A stretch of 64,000 nt of DNA from Cladophialophora immunda (GCF_000835495.1 NW_015622547.1:3100001-3164000), one strand, 5' to 3'. Numbered from the stretch's first letter, positions 23,794 to 36,082 are shown. The notes: generated by a model from the sequence alone, not told the origin. Translations and numbers: made by a program.

Positions 23794-24554
23794 CGGGAGA
23801 ACTTCAAGAATGGACAAAGGGAAGGAAGTAACCTTTGGTTGAGGGAACAAAGGAACACTCTGTGCGCGGCAATATATGCTGAAGTCGGTTGATCAGATGC
23901 AGCCAGTCTATAGGAGTCAAATGATGGAGCGGAAGCTTGTCCGGCACACAAAGATATACCAAAGTTCTTGAACCGTGGCCTAGTCCTGTTTGACTAGTCG
24001 GAACACCACAAAGACAAGGACGTATGAAGGAGAGCCTATCTGCCATGGTCGATATCGTTCCCAGAATCGGGCTCTATGGAGTGAGTCCACACTCTTACGG
24101 AACAGCACACCCACCCTGAGTTGCCAGAATGATGCTCTCCGTCACAAACTGTCAAAGATGTCGGGAAGGCCAACTAGACCCTTTATCGCTACGAAAGCGG
24201 AGTCCCCTGCTCGAATCTAACTATGATTGATAGCTCTCTGGGCTTAGCCCCTCGCATCTTTCCGACACCAAATTTACAAGCAAGGACCGCGAATTACTCC
24301 GCCTGTTCCGTATCCACCTCCGCCAATATCCGTCTTTGTGAAAATGGCTTATCAGGTTCTCCAGCCACGGAGCAAGGATGGAGAGCGACGTGAGTTGGAC
24401 GTGCTGGGTCGCCCGTGAAAGAGTCCCGCACTATATCGAAAGGAACGGGCGGGTTAGACAGCAACCTCCCCAGGAGGGAAAACAAAAACCACGTTGCTTC
24501 TGGCCCGTCACAAAGCTCCCATCCGACAAGCGACCAGGTTGAAGTTGTACAGCT
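23794..24554. promoter_or_regulatory. Shared divergent promoter region, hydantoinase and amidase genes
   Basis: 761 bases between the two start codons. No gene is supported; a short ATG-started frame at 24343 ends after about 24 codons and has no visible partner exon. Confidence 0.45.
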
Positions 24555-26480
24555 ATGTCGATCGTTCGGTCGTCGTCTCGCGATGAGTTAGTGATCCCGG
24601 ACGCCCTTTTTTGCTTCCCAACTGGGCGAAATGCCTAACTCTCGACAGGTATTCAATCGACCTATCCACGCTTCGCGCCGTGGCCGCAGCCAACAATGTG
24701 ATACTTCCACCTGGACACGACGAAGAAAGTTACTTGTGGATGTTGAATTCCGTCGATTTCATGTGCAAGCAGGTGCTTGAGCTTCCACCGTACCTGGATC
24801 CCAGGCTGATCCCAGTAACCCACAATCGCGAATACTGGCAGCCGACAACAGCGGATAATCCCTTGAATGCGTGGTGTCATCGAGTCAGTATGCTTTTGTT
24901 CGTGCAGAGAGCGACGAGGACGGCGGAGGACCATTTCTTACAATGTTTCTCCAGACTCAGATATCGATTAAAACGGACCGAGGGCAACCACTTGTCGGCC
25001 GAACTGTCTGCATCAAGGACAATGTGTCCGTTGGCGGTCTTCCCTTGACCCTCGGCACCTCTCCCTCCCTATTCACCGGCGGATCTTACCCCGTGTCGCA
25101 GATTGATGCACCTGTTGTCCGCCGCATTTTGGAGGCTGGGGCTACCATCACCGGGACCGCCGTGTGCGAGAATTTTTCACTGGCACCGCAGTCATGTACT
25201 TCTGCTTTGGGCCCGGTGGAGAATCCCTGGCTGAGAAGGTACATGTGCGGTGGGAGCACCAGCGGGGGTGCAGCCCTGCTGGGAGTGACCGCCGTCCGGC
25301 AATTTCAATCTCGACACGGCATCAAACTCGACGGGGATGACGGACTGGGCGAAGGCGTGGATATGGCGATTGGAGGCGACCAGGGTGGAAGCATCCGCCT
25401 GGTAAGTTCACCCCATGCTGAATCGTCTCTCTCTCTCGAGAAGTCCTTTGCTTTCAGCATGGCTTATCGATGGTGTGGGCAAAACAGCCGAGCAGCCTGA
25501 CAGGAATCTATGGCCTCAAACCCACCCACGGCCTCGTCCCGTACACGGGGATCGCATCTTTACATCCCATGATTGACCATGTGGGACCCATGGCGACGTC
25601 GATTTCGGATCTCGCCATCCTCCTCTCCGTGATCGCCGGCTACGACGGCATGGACCCAAGGATGACGCCGGAGAGTCCTCGACGCGAGGACGTGCCGGAC
25701 TACAAGAAGCAGCTGGACGAGTGGGTGGCCGGGAAGAAAGTCCGAGGGGAATGGCACCTTGGGTCTGCTGCCGCCGGGCTCCGAGTGGGAGTGCTGAAGG
25801 AATCTCTGGAGTTCTCCCACATAGACCGACAAGTCAAGTGCATCATTCACGCCGCGGCCGAGCGCTTCTCGCGAGTCGGGGCGTCGGTGAAGGAGGTGTC
25901 GGTTCCGCTCCACGTCTTCGGCGGCGCCATCTGGACGGCAGCAACCCGGCCGCAGATGGCCGACTACGGGCTCAAGAGCCAGCTGTCGCCGACTCTGTCG
26001 CAGCCGCTTCCCGGCGTCCACCTCAAATCGCCGGGCCAGCAGCACTACGACCTGTTGACCAGGAGCAATCCCAATGTCGTCAACGCGCTCTTCTCGTCCA
26101 CGTACCTGCAGAGCCTGCCCGACGCAAACCACCACGCCGCAAAGGCGCACCAGCACGTCTGGCAGCTGCGAGCGGCATACGATGCCGCACTGCGAGATTG
26201 CGACGTCCTCCTCACCCCGGTCACACACGTTGTGGGCACCAAGCATCGCGACGCCGGGACTGTCGAGGCGATGCTCGAACCAACCATCGGCATGACCTGT
26301 AACACGTCCATGTTCAACTGTACCGGCCATCCCGCGCTGGTGGTCCCCGCGGGCAGGGGCCTTGCGCCTGATGGCAAGCTCCCGGTGGGGATGCAGCTTG
26401 TGGCGAAGAGATGGGACGAGATCACATTGTTCAAGGCGGCAACGGCGTGGGAGCTTGAGGGATCAGGCTTGGATGTGTGA
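24555..26480 (+). CDS. Amidase (amidase signature family)
   Basis: Exons: 24555-24586, 24649-24883, 24955-25401, 25488-26480, 1707 bases in total (568 residues). The first exon encodes only MSIVRSSSRDE and was found by matching the acceptor at 24647-24648; the second join skips a frame change and restores NPLNAWCHR-TQISIKTDRG. The Ser-cisSer-Lys machinery is present: Lys110 in TVCIKDN, the cis-serine in GGSTSGGA (about 190-192), and nucleophile Ser235 in GGDQGGSIR. GIYGLKPTHGLVPYTG and the HPALVVPAG end segment are also classic. The loop between the two serines is longer than in the textbook family, as in a fungal subgroup. It hydrolyses an amide to acid plus ammonia; substrate unknown. Its partner across the promoter is the hydantoinase gene, which suggests successive amide-bond steps. 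Confidence 0.94.
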
Positions 26481-26804
26481 GAAACCGGCCAAGTGATGAC
26501 CCGTCTTTGCTGACATGGTCTTCATTTCCAACAGACGTCAATGTGGATTTGGAGGACTGGTCGACGGGCTGGCACTGAAACGGCTGATGGAAAACGGATG
26601 GCCATGTTGACACTCTGCGCCCGGTCCCCAATCCCCAATCCCGGCGACCCGGTCACGAGTACTTCTAACTTTACTGTCCTTCTGACATGCGCATCTAAAG
26701 TGAATGTTGATACAGCCCAGATCTAGAGGAGTACAAGTAATTACGTATTGAATGTCGTGGCCAGTCTCCTGATGGTGGACCGGCTCCAAGCAAAACTGGA
26801 AGGC
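26481..26804. other. Convergent 3' intergenic region
   Basis: 3' flanks of the amidase and the tandem-cluster transcription factor; nothing else seen. Confidence 0.4.
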
Positions 26805-29800
26805 TCACTGGGTAGGCTTTTCCGTGTGACGGCGACGGAGCTGACGCAGTTCGGCAGCGAGGCCGTCACACAGGTTTCCCTTTTCCAGTCCGAGGCAATC
26901 GAGCAGCCAGACGGCGCGCTCGATTTCGTTTTCGAAACAGTGCTCTTTCGACCCCTTGGCGGCCTCCAAGCTGGATATCTCGATCAGCACGAGAGCGGCG
27001 GAGAAGAGTCGTTGGATGGTGGTCCAGAATATGGGGAACTTGAACGCCTTGCAGGTGACCTGGATGTTGTCGAACAAGGAAGAGGGGATGGTGCCTTGGT
27101 TGTTGATGAACAGCGCCGAGAACGAATCGATCAGCTTTGCCGCTGCCGCCTCGGCCTGGTCCGATGGCACTGCGGTGCCAGATGACGCCCGATAGAGCGA
27201 GAGTGTGGCTTCACAGTGGTACAAGGTACCCCAGACCCTCAACTCCTCAACCAGATCCTCGCCGTCGCCCGGATACGTCGGGATATCGGCGATTGTTTTC
27301 AGATGCAGCTCCCACGATGCCAGCCACTTGTCCAAGCCTTCTCGACACCGATGAAAGAAGATTATGCTGGCGGAGGACAAAAGCTGGCCGGAGAGCATGC
27401 GATCGTGTACCGCGTGGCTTATCAAGGCCAATTTGTACAGAAGATACGTCGTCCACTCGGTGCCGTTGTCGACCGGATAGGAGTTGATGATCTGGAAAGT
27501 CTTAGCCGCCCACACAGTCTGGGTATGTTTTGAGACGTTCCCACCTTTGATTCAATACTCAGCTCAGGGAGCTGCATTGGCCGTCCATACGCGATCGACA
27601 GGTCACTGGACGCTTGTTAGTGGTCATTATAAACTGGCCGAGACACAACACAGACCATTCGAGACGGAAAATCGTGCAGTATAGGACCCAATCGACCTGG
27701 TGTGGAGTCACCATCTCTTGGAAATCCCAACTAAGGTCGAGACATGTCCGCGAAGCGTGGCCCAGTATCCGCCAGGCATTGCCCGCCAAGGGGTCAAGGA
27801 CCAGATACAGACAGAGCATGACCGAGATCTGAAGACCACATATGCTGGGCTGTTGGATGACCTTGCGCAGCTCCGAGTAGTCAGCCATTGCTGATTGAAA
27901 AAAGGCAGTGGATTTCAAGGCCAGGCGCGAGTCTGTCTTGCTCAGCACCCGCGTCGCGAGTGCCAGCATGAGGTAAAAACGGATGTATTCTACTTGCGCG
28001 ACGGCCGTTGCGCTGGTTTCGGTGAGGCGGATATTTTCAAGGGTAGACTGGACTCTGGCTCTCCTCAGAATGGGGAAAAGCTGTTCGACACTCTGATAGT
28101 ACACTTCTATTAGTCGATCCGTGGTTGGTCTGTCCGGAATGCCGGGGATGAAGATCAGGGGCTCCTCGTAAAGCCAGGTCTGTGACCAGTTCTGCAACGG
28201 AATAGTAGTGAGATCGGAATCCTGGAGATGAATGGTGTTGATGATGGACATCAGGTGAGCAAATGCGCTCAACGGCCCCAGAAACAATGTATTCGTGGTC
28301 CCGCCTGAACTTCCAGGGTGAAAGATCACCACGCACGGTTCTGAATTGGGGTTGGAGGGTTTCTGCGACGTTGATGCCGCGGGTTCACCATCAGATACGG
28401 GAGATTTCTGTCCAGGATCAGTGTCCATTTCCGCCATCAGTTGGTCGAATCTGTGTTTCAGCATATGGATGCGCCGACCAGCCACGTCCTGCCCCAAGAC
28501 AGGATCAAAGAACATGCATTCCTTGCCCATCTTGAGACAGTAGGCGCACAGGGGCGTTTGACGGTCACATTTGATTCTCCTCTGTCGGCAATTGACACAC
28601 GAAGGAAGGCGATTCAACGCGTCCGTCACGTAACGAATTTCAGCTTCCGAGGGCCGTACCGGTTGAGAATGAACTCGACTTCCAAGCTGAAGCTCGGAGA
28701 AAGTTCGCGACCTGCCGACCTCCCATCCCGCGGACTCGTGCTGTGACGTGCCGGACCGGGCTGTTGTCGCGGTGACATCTTCAGGAGTCGCAGAACAGGC
28801 GTGAAGATTTTGTCGTAAACCCAGATTCAGACGGGGGTTGGATCCGTGAATACTCGGCATGACACTCGGGGATTTGAAAATGCCTCCAGCCAGGGCGGGA
28901 CTTTTCCTTGCAAAGACCAGGTCCCACAATGTTCGTCCAACATCAAAATGGGATTTGTAAGAGATCCCGGGGAAGGAAAGGTCGATATCGAACACACGCC
29001 TCCTCAGGTCTTCGAGACAGTCGCCGCACTGCTTCGCCGCGGGCCAGCGTTCGCCGAGAAAGGAAAAGGCGTCGGATAGGTGCTCCAGAACTGCCAAAGT
29101 GTCGGCCAGGTCGTCGCTCTCCTCTCGTTCAAATACATCCGGAGACGAGATGACATTGTATAGAAGAATGATTCCTGCTTCAAAGCAGTTGTGGACGCCG
29201 TGCCATATAGACTTGGGCTGTTCCGGCTGCATTGAACTCGAGTACCACGCTGCAAGATGTCCAGCAGTGGTAATGCAATGTCTGATCGCTGCAAGCGATG
29301 GTTTGGGATTGACCGGACACGGTCGATGCAGGAGAAATAGTGTGTACCACAAGCTAGGATCATGTTCAATAGACTGTGCCAGGGGGCTGCCGGGACATAC
29401 TTCATTTCTGCAGGCCCATATCTTGGCTTCCATGCCAGCGACCCAGTCCTCGTACCGGGCAGCACCAAAACCCTGTGTGCAGAATTGGGTCATTGTGATT
29501 TCGGATTGGATTCTCTGATATTTCACCGAGGCAAGGAAACGCCCCGTCGGCGTCTGCGGAGAGTCTTCTGGGTTCAAGCAGAGCTCCGGGAGTGGTACTT
29601 CTGTTGATGGGAGGGAGACATCAATGTGTGCATCCTTGATCGCAAAGGGGCGGCGGACGGAAGTATTGACGGATCTCTCCGTTGCGTAGACCTGAGAACA
29701 AATGTATCAACAATCACCAGCGATGGGTTTAGGTTCCTCTTACAAGCCAAAACAGCCTCCGACGAAAGTCAGCATAGCGCTCATCACACAACAAGGATAG

Positions 29801-30809
29801 GCGTGGTTCCTTATGCAGCCCTGCTGAGACCGTAACCCTCATGGCGTCTGATACCAGGTGTACCATATTTCCAGTGTGCGGAAGCAAAAACCCCAGCTGG
29901 GTGAGTAGGAGGATACACTGGAGTGACTGGATATTGGTGCCAGACAAGCATTCAGAGAATTGAAGAGCCTCTGTGTAGAGTGATTCAGCAAGAGCTGCTG
30001 GCCGGCGGGTATCTGGAGCCTTTGACGTTAAGGTGGTGATGGCGAACACCATAAGCAGGATGAAGATGCTGGAGGAATTCTGGGGTCCAGAGAAGTCCAC
30101 ACAGCTGTATGTCTGATGAAAGATGTTTCGCAAATCTTCCTCGAGAAAGATCGGTTGCAGGGGCAAGACCTTCTTGAGGTACACGTCGAGAAGCATCTCG
30201 GCGACCGCGACCGGGATAGCATCGAGCCCCGTGCCTGTCGTGCTAAACGTTGACCTGACCGCACGACTCCTCACGAGATGCGAGCAAGGGCTCGGGAGAT
30301 CTGATTCCTTGATCAAGATATCCTCAAACAGCAGTGATCCCTGATCTCGCAGGGCTTTGTTGCTAATAGGACTGAGAAATCTCGTCGTCGCTCGCAGGAC
30401 ATGGGCGCGTGTTGTCAGCACGGCATCGACAGCGCTGTAGGTTTCGAGCTCAGACGTGATACTGTGACAATCACCTGGAGATTGGCTGAGTGTGGAACTA
30501 CTCTGTTCATTTCGAGAGCGTCCCAGATGAGTTTCCAAGCGGAAAATGGTCTGTTCGAGGAATGATACAAGGCTGACGGGCATCAGAAGGTCAGCATCGT
30601 CACTGCTACCGAAAAAGCGCAGAGTTCATTTCTTACCTACGAGGAACCTCTGCCTCTGAGCTTCGATCTGCACTGAAGCACTGAGCTCCAGCCTCTTGAC
30701 AGGCACCGCAAGTTGGGTATCTGGCATCACATTTTTTCTTTCTCTTGTAGCATCGTGCACATGAAAATGGCTGCCTCCTCCTCGTGGTGGCAATCTTACT
30801 GTTCTCCAT
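26805..30809 (-). CDS. Tandem Zn2Cys6 transcription factor with two complete regulator modules
   Basis: Exons (minus): 30809-30637, 30572-29744, 29691-27591, 27544-26805, 3843 bases in total (1280 residues). Module 1: a cluster of spacing CX2CX6CX6CX2CX6C at Cys17, 20, 27, 34, 37 and 44 (C-A-R-C-Y-K-R-K-K-K-C), then a linker and fungal transcription-factor homology region with SDAMRVTVSAGLHKEPRL and RRRLFWLVYATERSVNTSVR. Module 2: a second perfect cluster at residues 699-726 (C-V-N-C-R-Q-R-R-I-K-C), a basic RRIHMLKHRFDQLMAEM linker, then YYQSVEQLFPILRRARVQST and AWRILGHASRTCLDLSWDFQ. Exon 3 is one uninterrupted frame of 2101 bases crossing the junction. The first exon was found by extending from the half-cluster beside the donor at 30636. 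The third intron (27590-27545, 46 bases) is my best guess. Divergent from an MFS transporter. Confidence 0.85.
28516..28599 (-). other. Second Zn2Cys6 cluster of the tandem factor
   Basis: Encodes six cysteines with spacing CX2CX6CX6CX2CX6C and a basic RQRRIK loop, inside the long third exon and far from the N-terminal cluster at 30678-30761. Confidence 0.9.
30678..30761 (-). other. First Zn2Cys6 cluster of the tandem factor
   Basis: Encodes C-A-R-C-Y-K-R-K-K-K-C followed by D-A-R-Y-P-T-C-G-A-C and a last cysteine six residues on, a canonical binuclear zinc cluster 16 residues from the proposed start. Confidence 0.9.
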
Positions 30810-31632
30810 TTGCTATGAAACGTTCACAATGCACCATGCAGCTCAATTATGGGACCGATATGTTGTGGCACAATCTCAGGCGTATTTGCAAGCCTGTGGT
30901 GACAGACAGTCCAAACTATCAGGGAGAAACCTCTCGTCGGAATAAAGCGTCCTCCAGAACTTTATTATCAAATCCATCAGTAAAGTTGAAGCGCGGCACA
31001 GCGATAAGAGAATAAAAGGGGGGTTAAGCACAGGCAGCTGTGCCTTTTCGGGCGAATACAAGTGCCCAGCAGCTCCAATAGCTTGTTTCGATAGATAGCT
31101 TTGGCAGAAGCCAATCTTACGTACAACCAAAATGGATGAAAGCCTAGACAGATACTCGACACAATATAACACCATATTTTCTATATTTCCAGATTAGGAT
31201 GATCGTCATCAACGGGTATGCGTATTCTAATTCGCGAGATTCGCTACCGACCGAGAGGCAGGAGGGCATCACCCACTGGACGTAAGAAACCACACAAGCA
31301 CGTCCAGCTGGCGGACGTTTCCGACAGCCAAATGCGTTCTCGTGCCGTGCCCGCGGAGAGTGTCGGACTTACAAAAGGGCGCAAGCAGGAGCGAGAGGCG
31401 GCCTTGCTGCGATATTGGGGCCATACGGCACTCAGACCGAACGTTAGAAAAGTGCCTTACCCAGTTATCTCGATGAGCCAACCTTACAATGGTGAATAAA
31501 CAACCCGGCGTGGCAGTGCAAAGCCGGACAGACTAGCAAGCCTTTGTTGTCGTCAATGGTCATTTTCTCTCTTGTTGCCGGACCAGTGCCTCTACGAAAC
31601 TCGCGATTTCGCAACCCTATCGGCAAAGCAAC
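30810..31632. promoter_or_regulatory. Shared divergent promoter region, tandem factor and MFS transporter
   Basis: 823 bases between the two start codons. No gene is supported. It would be the natural place for binding sites of the adjacent regulator. Confidence 0.4.
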
Positions 31633-33023
31633 ATGCTGGGCAAGGAGAGCATCTGCATACCGGAGGCGCGAATTCAAGAGATCGACACACCAAGCTCGCC
31701 TCGTCAGTCCATTCTGAACGGCCAACCCTCAATTCACCAGGACTGTGCACTCGACAGAACTGCGAGCGTGATCCCAAAACCACCATTTATAGATCGAGGC
31801 ATTACGACATGGATGCAGGCGGTCGCTGCATTCCTCGTCGTCTTCAGTACTCAAGGATATTTCAATTCTTTTGGTGTCTATCAATCATATTACAGCATTC
31901 AATTTAAAAGCCTTGCAGCGTCGACCATCTCCTGGATCGGGTCTATCCAGGTCTGGCTTGTCTTCTTCTTGGGAGCATTTTCTGGACGGGCCGTGGATAC
32001 AGGCTACTTCCGACCAGTCTTCTTAGCGGGGATGGCTTTGCAGATTGGCGGTATCATGCTGACCAGCTTCGCCCGGCAGTTTTGGCAAATACTGCTCACT
32101 CATGGAATCCTCACTGGTTTTGGCAGTGGCCTGATGTTCGGGCCTACCTTGACCGTTCTCTCGACATATTTCTCGGCAAAACGTTCGATAGCATTCGGCA
32201 TAGCTACGTGCGGTGGTGCATTGGGCGGAGTTGTTTTTCCAGTGATCGTCCAAACATTGATCCCTCGAATCGGATTACCCTGGACTGTGCGGGTGGCAGG
32301 TATCACAATGCTGTGCTGCTTGGGGACGGCGCTGGCGCTACTACGACCCCTCGTTGGACGGCATAATGCATCTCGACACTTTTCTTTGCACGCTTTAAGA
32401 GATCTCCGGTGGCTCTTTTTCATATGGTCTGCATTTTTCTGTTTCTGGGCATTGTATTTCGGCTACTACCACGTCAGTCCAACCCTACAGCCCCTTTCGA
32501 AATTCAATCGTTGACTTTGAGATATCAGATATCATTGTATGCTCGGGAGGAGCTGAAACTCTCCTTTCAGCAGAGCGCGGTAATGACTGCAATATTGAAC
32601 GCAACTGGAATCCCAGTGAGAATATTGGTGGCATATCTTGCCGACCGCTTTTTTGGGGCGCTCGGGATATTCGCTCCTTGCCTGTGCGCGGCATCTATAG
32701 TCCTTTATTCTTGGACAAGTATCGGTGATAGCGCTTCACACATCTACGCTATTACGGTGGCCTTCGGCATGGCAGCCGGAGGCATTCAGACTCTCTTTCT
32801 TGCAGCAGCATCATCTTTCGTCCACGATCCTAGCACCGCTGGTGTCCGACTAGGCATCGTGAACACTACGATTTCCTTCGCTGCGCTAACAGGCCCACCA
32901 CTCGGAGGAGCACTCATTGACCTTGCGGGGGGAAACTATATAGCAGGCGAAATGTGGGCGGCTTCGTCGATGATATTTAGCTTTTGCATATGCCTGCTCG
33001 CGATATTCAAAAAGTCTAGCTGA
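31633..33023 (+). CDS. MCT-like MFS transporter (monocarboxylate porter family)
   Basis: Exons: 31633-32472 and 32529-33023, 1335 bases in total (444 residues). After a soluble N-terminus of about 55 residues comes the family signature: DRGITTWMQAVAAFLVVFST then QGYFNSFGVYQSYY, SWIGSIQVWLVFFLGAFSG, and the GFGSGLMFGPTLTVLSTYFS and CGGALGGVVFPVIV helices, with the second half starting at YYHISLYAREELKLS and ending in TGPPLGGALIDLAGGNY. About twelve membrane segments. Fungal members carry monocarboxylates and other small acids or nicotinate-like compounds. The intron join at H-ISLYAR is phase 0. Transcribed away from the tandem transcription factor. Confidence 0.92.
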
Positions 33024-33717
33024 TCGATAGTGTGGTCGAATCTGCACTATTATATCGCTGCATTTCAGTACTATATCTTAATATATAGTGTCGGCTTATG
33101 TTGCACGAACAACACTTGAGCGAGATCATAAGTTGGTCTGTCTATCCGTGCTTAGTCGTCTTGGAAGTTGCCATCAGGCTGGCCGCGGCTATACCATGGC
33201 GGAGCCGACGTCAACGCCGTGAACACGAGTTGAACTCTATGGCTGCCAACGCCCATCATAATTTGAAGTATGAATACATACTCTGATAACCTACACCATC
33301 AACAAGACGGATCACGGTGGTCATAGCTCACGACCATGTTCGTAGACCCAGGTCAACTCGAGGAGGCGGTAAAGGTGCTTCGCGAAGCATGATCTCAGCG
33401 ATGAACAATCCCGCGTCCACTTTCAGAGAGTAAGGTCAGCTGGACACGGTAATAGCACTACTGGAGGCTGCTATAGCAAATAAATACATAGAGATGAAAT
33501 ACCCCTTCAAGTAGGTATGTGAGGGTGGTTTCAAGAAATCTTGCTGCTTAGTGAGGAACCGGTGCGGGCGGGCGCGAAACGGAGGTGCGCCGAGGCTGAG
33601 TGCAGGGCGGCATCGCGTTCGTCCGAATCCAGGGTCTTGGCATATCTGTCTCTATTACTCTCCTGACCTCTACTTTTTCTTAGAACCCAGAGCAATTCGG
33701 ACGCCAACCACAGGAAG
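33024..33717. other. Intergenic region
   Basis: 3' flank of the transporter and 5' flank of ALG9. AT-rich near 33030-33100 and 33270-33300. No gene is supported. Confidence 0.4.
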
Positions 33718-35561
33718 ATGGACCCGACCTTAGAGGACTTTAAGAGACGAAAAGAACCTATCAGATCTCCCAGAGGGTAAGAATGTAATCGCCCTGCTTC
33801 GATCTCCCACTGACGCTCCTAAGAGCTAGAGGTCAGCAAACTCCTCGACCTGCTCCGACCAAGTTCTTCCTGCCTCTGAATATCGCCTTTTATGTTTGCT
33901 TCGCTTCGCATCTCCTAGCGGCATTGTATGCCCCGATCCAGGACTGCGATGAGACCTTCAACTATTGGGAACCACTGCATTACTTAAACCATGGTTACGG
34001 GCTTCAGACATGGGAGTACTCTCCAGAATTCAGCATTCGGAGCTGGGCATATATCGGTCTACACGCCCTCCCCGCAAAGATCGCCGGCTTTTTTGGCGGG
34101 TCGAAGACGTTCGAATTCTATGCCCTGCGTATCGTGTTGGCATTTATCTGCGCGGCGACTGAGGTCCGTCTTTATTCAGCCACAAGTCGGACCATCAATC
34201 CAAGGATCGGCGTCATCTACCTCATGATTGTTGCTTTCTCCCCCGGGTTTTTCTACGCCTCTTCTGCATTTTTGCCATCTAGCTTTGCCATGTACACGTC
34301 TGCCTTAGGTCTGACATGTTTTATGGATTGGCACGGAGGTTCTAAAATAGCCGCAGGCATCATGTGGTTTGGAATCGGTGCTCTGCTCGGATGGCCGTTC
34401 TCAGGCGCTTTGATTATTCCATTCGTCGTCGAAGAATGGCTCATGGCGGTGGTAGGGCAAGCAGATCTTTTTGAGACTTTCAGACGGTTCCTGGACGGTG
34501 GCGTACGGTGCTTGGTAGTTCTGGCTCTTCAGATCAGCATCGACACATTCTTTTACCACAAGATCGCGGTGGTGCCTTGGCGTATCGTCGCCTACAATGT
34601 CTTCAGCGGCAAGGATCGTGGTCCTGACATATTTGGGACGGAACCATGGGATTACTACCTGAGGAATCTGCTCCTGAACTTCAACATGTGGTTTATCCTT
34701 GCAGCAATTTCAGGACCGCTCGTCCTGTTCCAGTCGGTTATCCTGCGCCAATATCCCACCAAACAAACACTTCTCAGGACACTTACCTTCCTCTCTCCGT
34801 TCTATTTGTGGCTGGTCATTTTCACCATTCAACCCCACAAGGAGGAAAGGTTCATGTTTCCTGCTTACCCTTTCCTCGCGTTGAATGCCGCTATCGCATT
34901 CCACTCCCTGTTGGCATGGATCGGATCCACGGATTCGTTCATTTTTGGGAAAATCCCGACAAAGCTCAAACTAGCCGCCATTTTGCCGATTGTGCTCCTC
35001 GCCATCAACACCGGGCTGCTGCGTATCGTGGGTACAATGACCGCGTATAGGGCCCCGTTGCGGATCTACGACAGTCTCAACGCGTCAAACCTGACGCAGG
35101 AAGACAATACCGTCTGCTTCGGCAAGGATTGGTATCGCTTTCCATCCTCGCATTTTCTCCCCGACGGTATCCATGCGAAATTTATCAAGAGTGAATTCGA
35201 CGGTCTCTTACCTGGAGACTTTCACGAGGGCAAGACTGGGTTTGGGTTCTTTCCGGGAACGTGGTTGATACCGCCTGGAATGAACGATCGAAACGAAGAA
35301 GATCCTGCAAAATATATCGATGTCCAGCATTGCACGTTCTTAGTTGACTCCTACATGCCCGGCATGCAGGCTACCGAGCACGAACCACTGTATATTCTGG
35401 ACGAAGAGCATTGGGAGAGGATGGCGTGCGCACCGTTCTTGGACGCTTCGCGAACTGGAACACTTGCTAGGACGATCTGGATTCCCGAATTACCATTCAT
35501 TCCTCCCAGATATCGGCGGCATTGGGGTGAACACTGCCTGCTGCGCCGAAGGAAGGCATGA
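33718..35561 (+). CDS. ALG9: Alpha-1,2-mannosyltransferase ALG9
   Basis: Exons: 33718-33776 and 33830-35561, 1791 bases in total (596 residues). ALG9 is an ER membrane enzyme of glycosyltransferase family 22 that adds alpha-1,2-mannose from dolichol-phosphate-mannose to the lipid-linked oligosaccharide. Signatures: DCDETFNYWEPLHYL in the first lumenal loop, WEYSPEFSIRSWAYI, ALLGWPFSGAL, FGTEPWDYYLRNLLLNFN and the diagnostic HKEERFMFPAYPFLALNAA. Multiple hydrophobic segments are present. The short first exon encodes MDPTLEDFKRRKEPIRSPR; its donor (GTAAGA at 33777) and the TAG acceptor at 33827-33829 restore the frame ahead of PTKFFLPLN. Confidence 0.95.
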
Positions 35562-36082
35562 GAGGGAGGAATTATCCAGGGGCCGCGCATTTCTCGAAAT
35601 AACCTAGACATGGGCGGTGCCCGGATATTTACCTGCAACGATCCAGTTCAGGGAGACCCACGGCCATGTCCGCCACGCTGGGAGTCAAGTCAGGAGATCG
35701 CGGTGGGCTGCCGCATTCCACACTCTGTCCCTGGGGTCAAGACGCGCCATTCCCAAAAGGGTATATTTGTCCAGTATCGAGGAGGCGAGGTGATTGGACG
35801 ACACCAACCACAGGCCATTGACATCAGAGGTCAATGATAAGAATCCGAGTGGGCGGCAAGGTGCCCATGCGATAACAGCACCGCTCGTTTGGATGTTTGG
35901 CGCGCTCTGGGGGGCAGGGAACGCTTCTGGCCTCGGCGGATCAGCACGTCGAATCCAGACATTGATTCCATTTCTAAAAGTTCATATACCTGCCGGGGGC
36001 GTTTTTGATTTCGTTTTCGGGGTTGAAGTCTGCCCGTTTGCTTTGCTGGTTCTACAGGGCCATCTCTCCTGCTACAGCCACC
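35562..36082. other. Intergenic region, promoter of the DUF3445 gene
   Basis: No separate gene. The frame of the downstream gene is open back to an ATG at 36005, but the conserved start is taken at 36083. Confidence 0.4.

Noticed and set aside
24343..24417. Short ATG frame upstream of the amidase
   Set aside because: Ends after about 24 codons and is not needed: the 24555 exon joins in phase and gives a natural amidase N-terminus.
25560..26330. 256-codon minus-strand frame over the amidase
   Set aside because: Antisense of the conserved amidase exon; low-information composition.
28516..30809. Split of the tandem factor into two separate genes
   Set aside because: The junction is open with no stop codon across exon 3 and no obvious promoter between the modules; kept as one gene, with the alternative recorded under findings.
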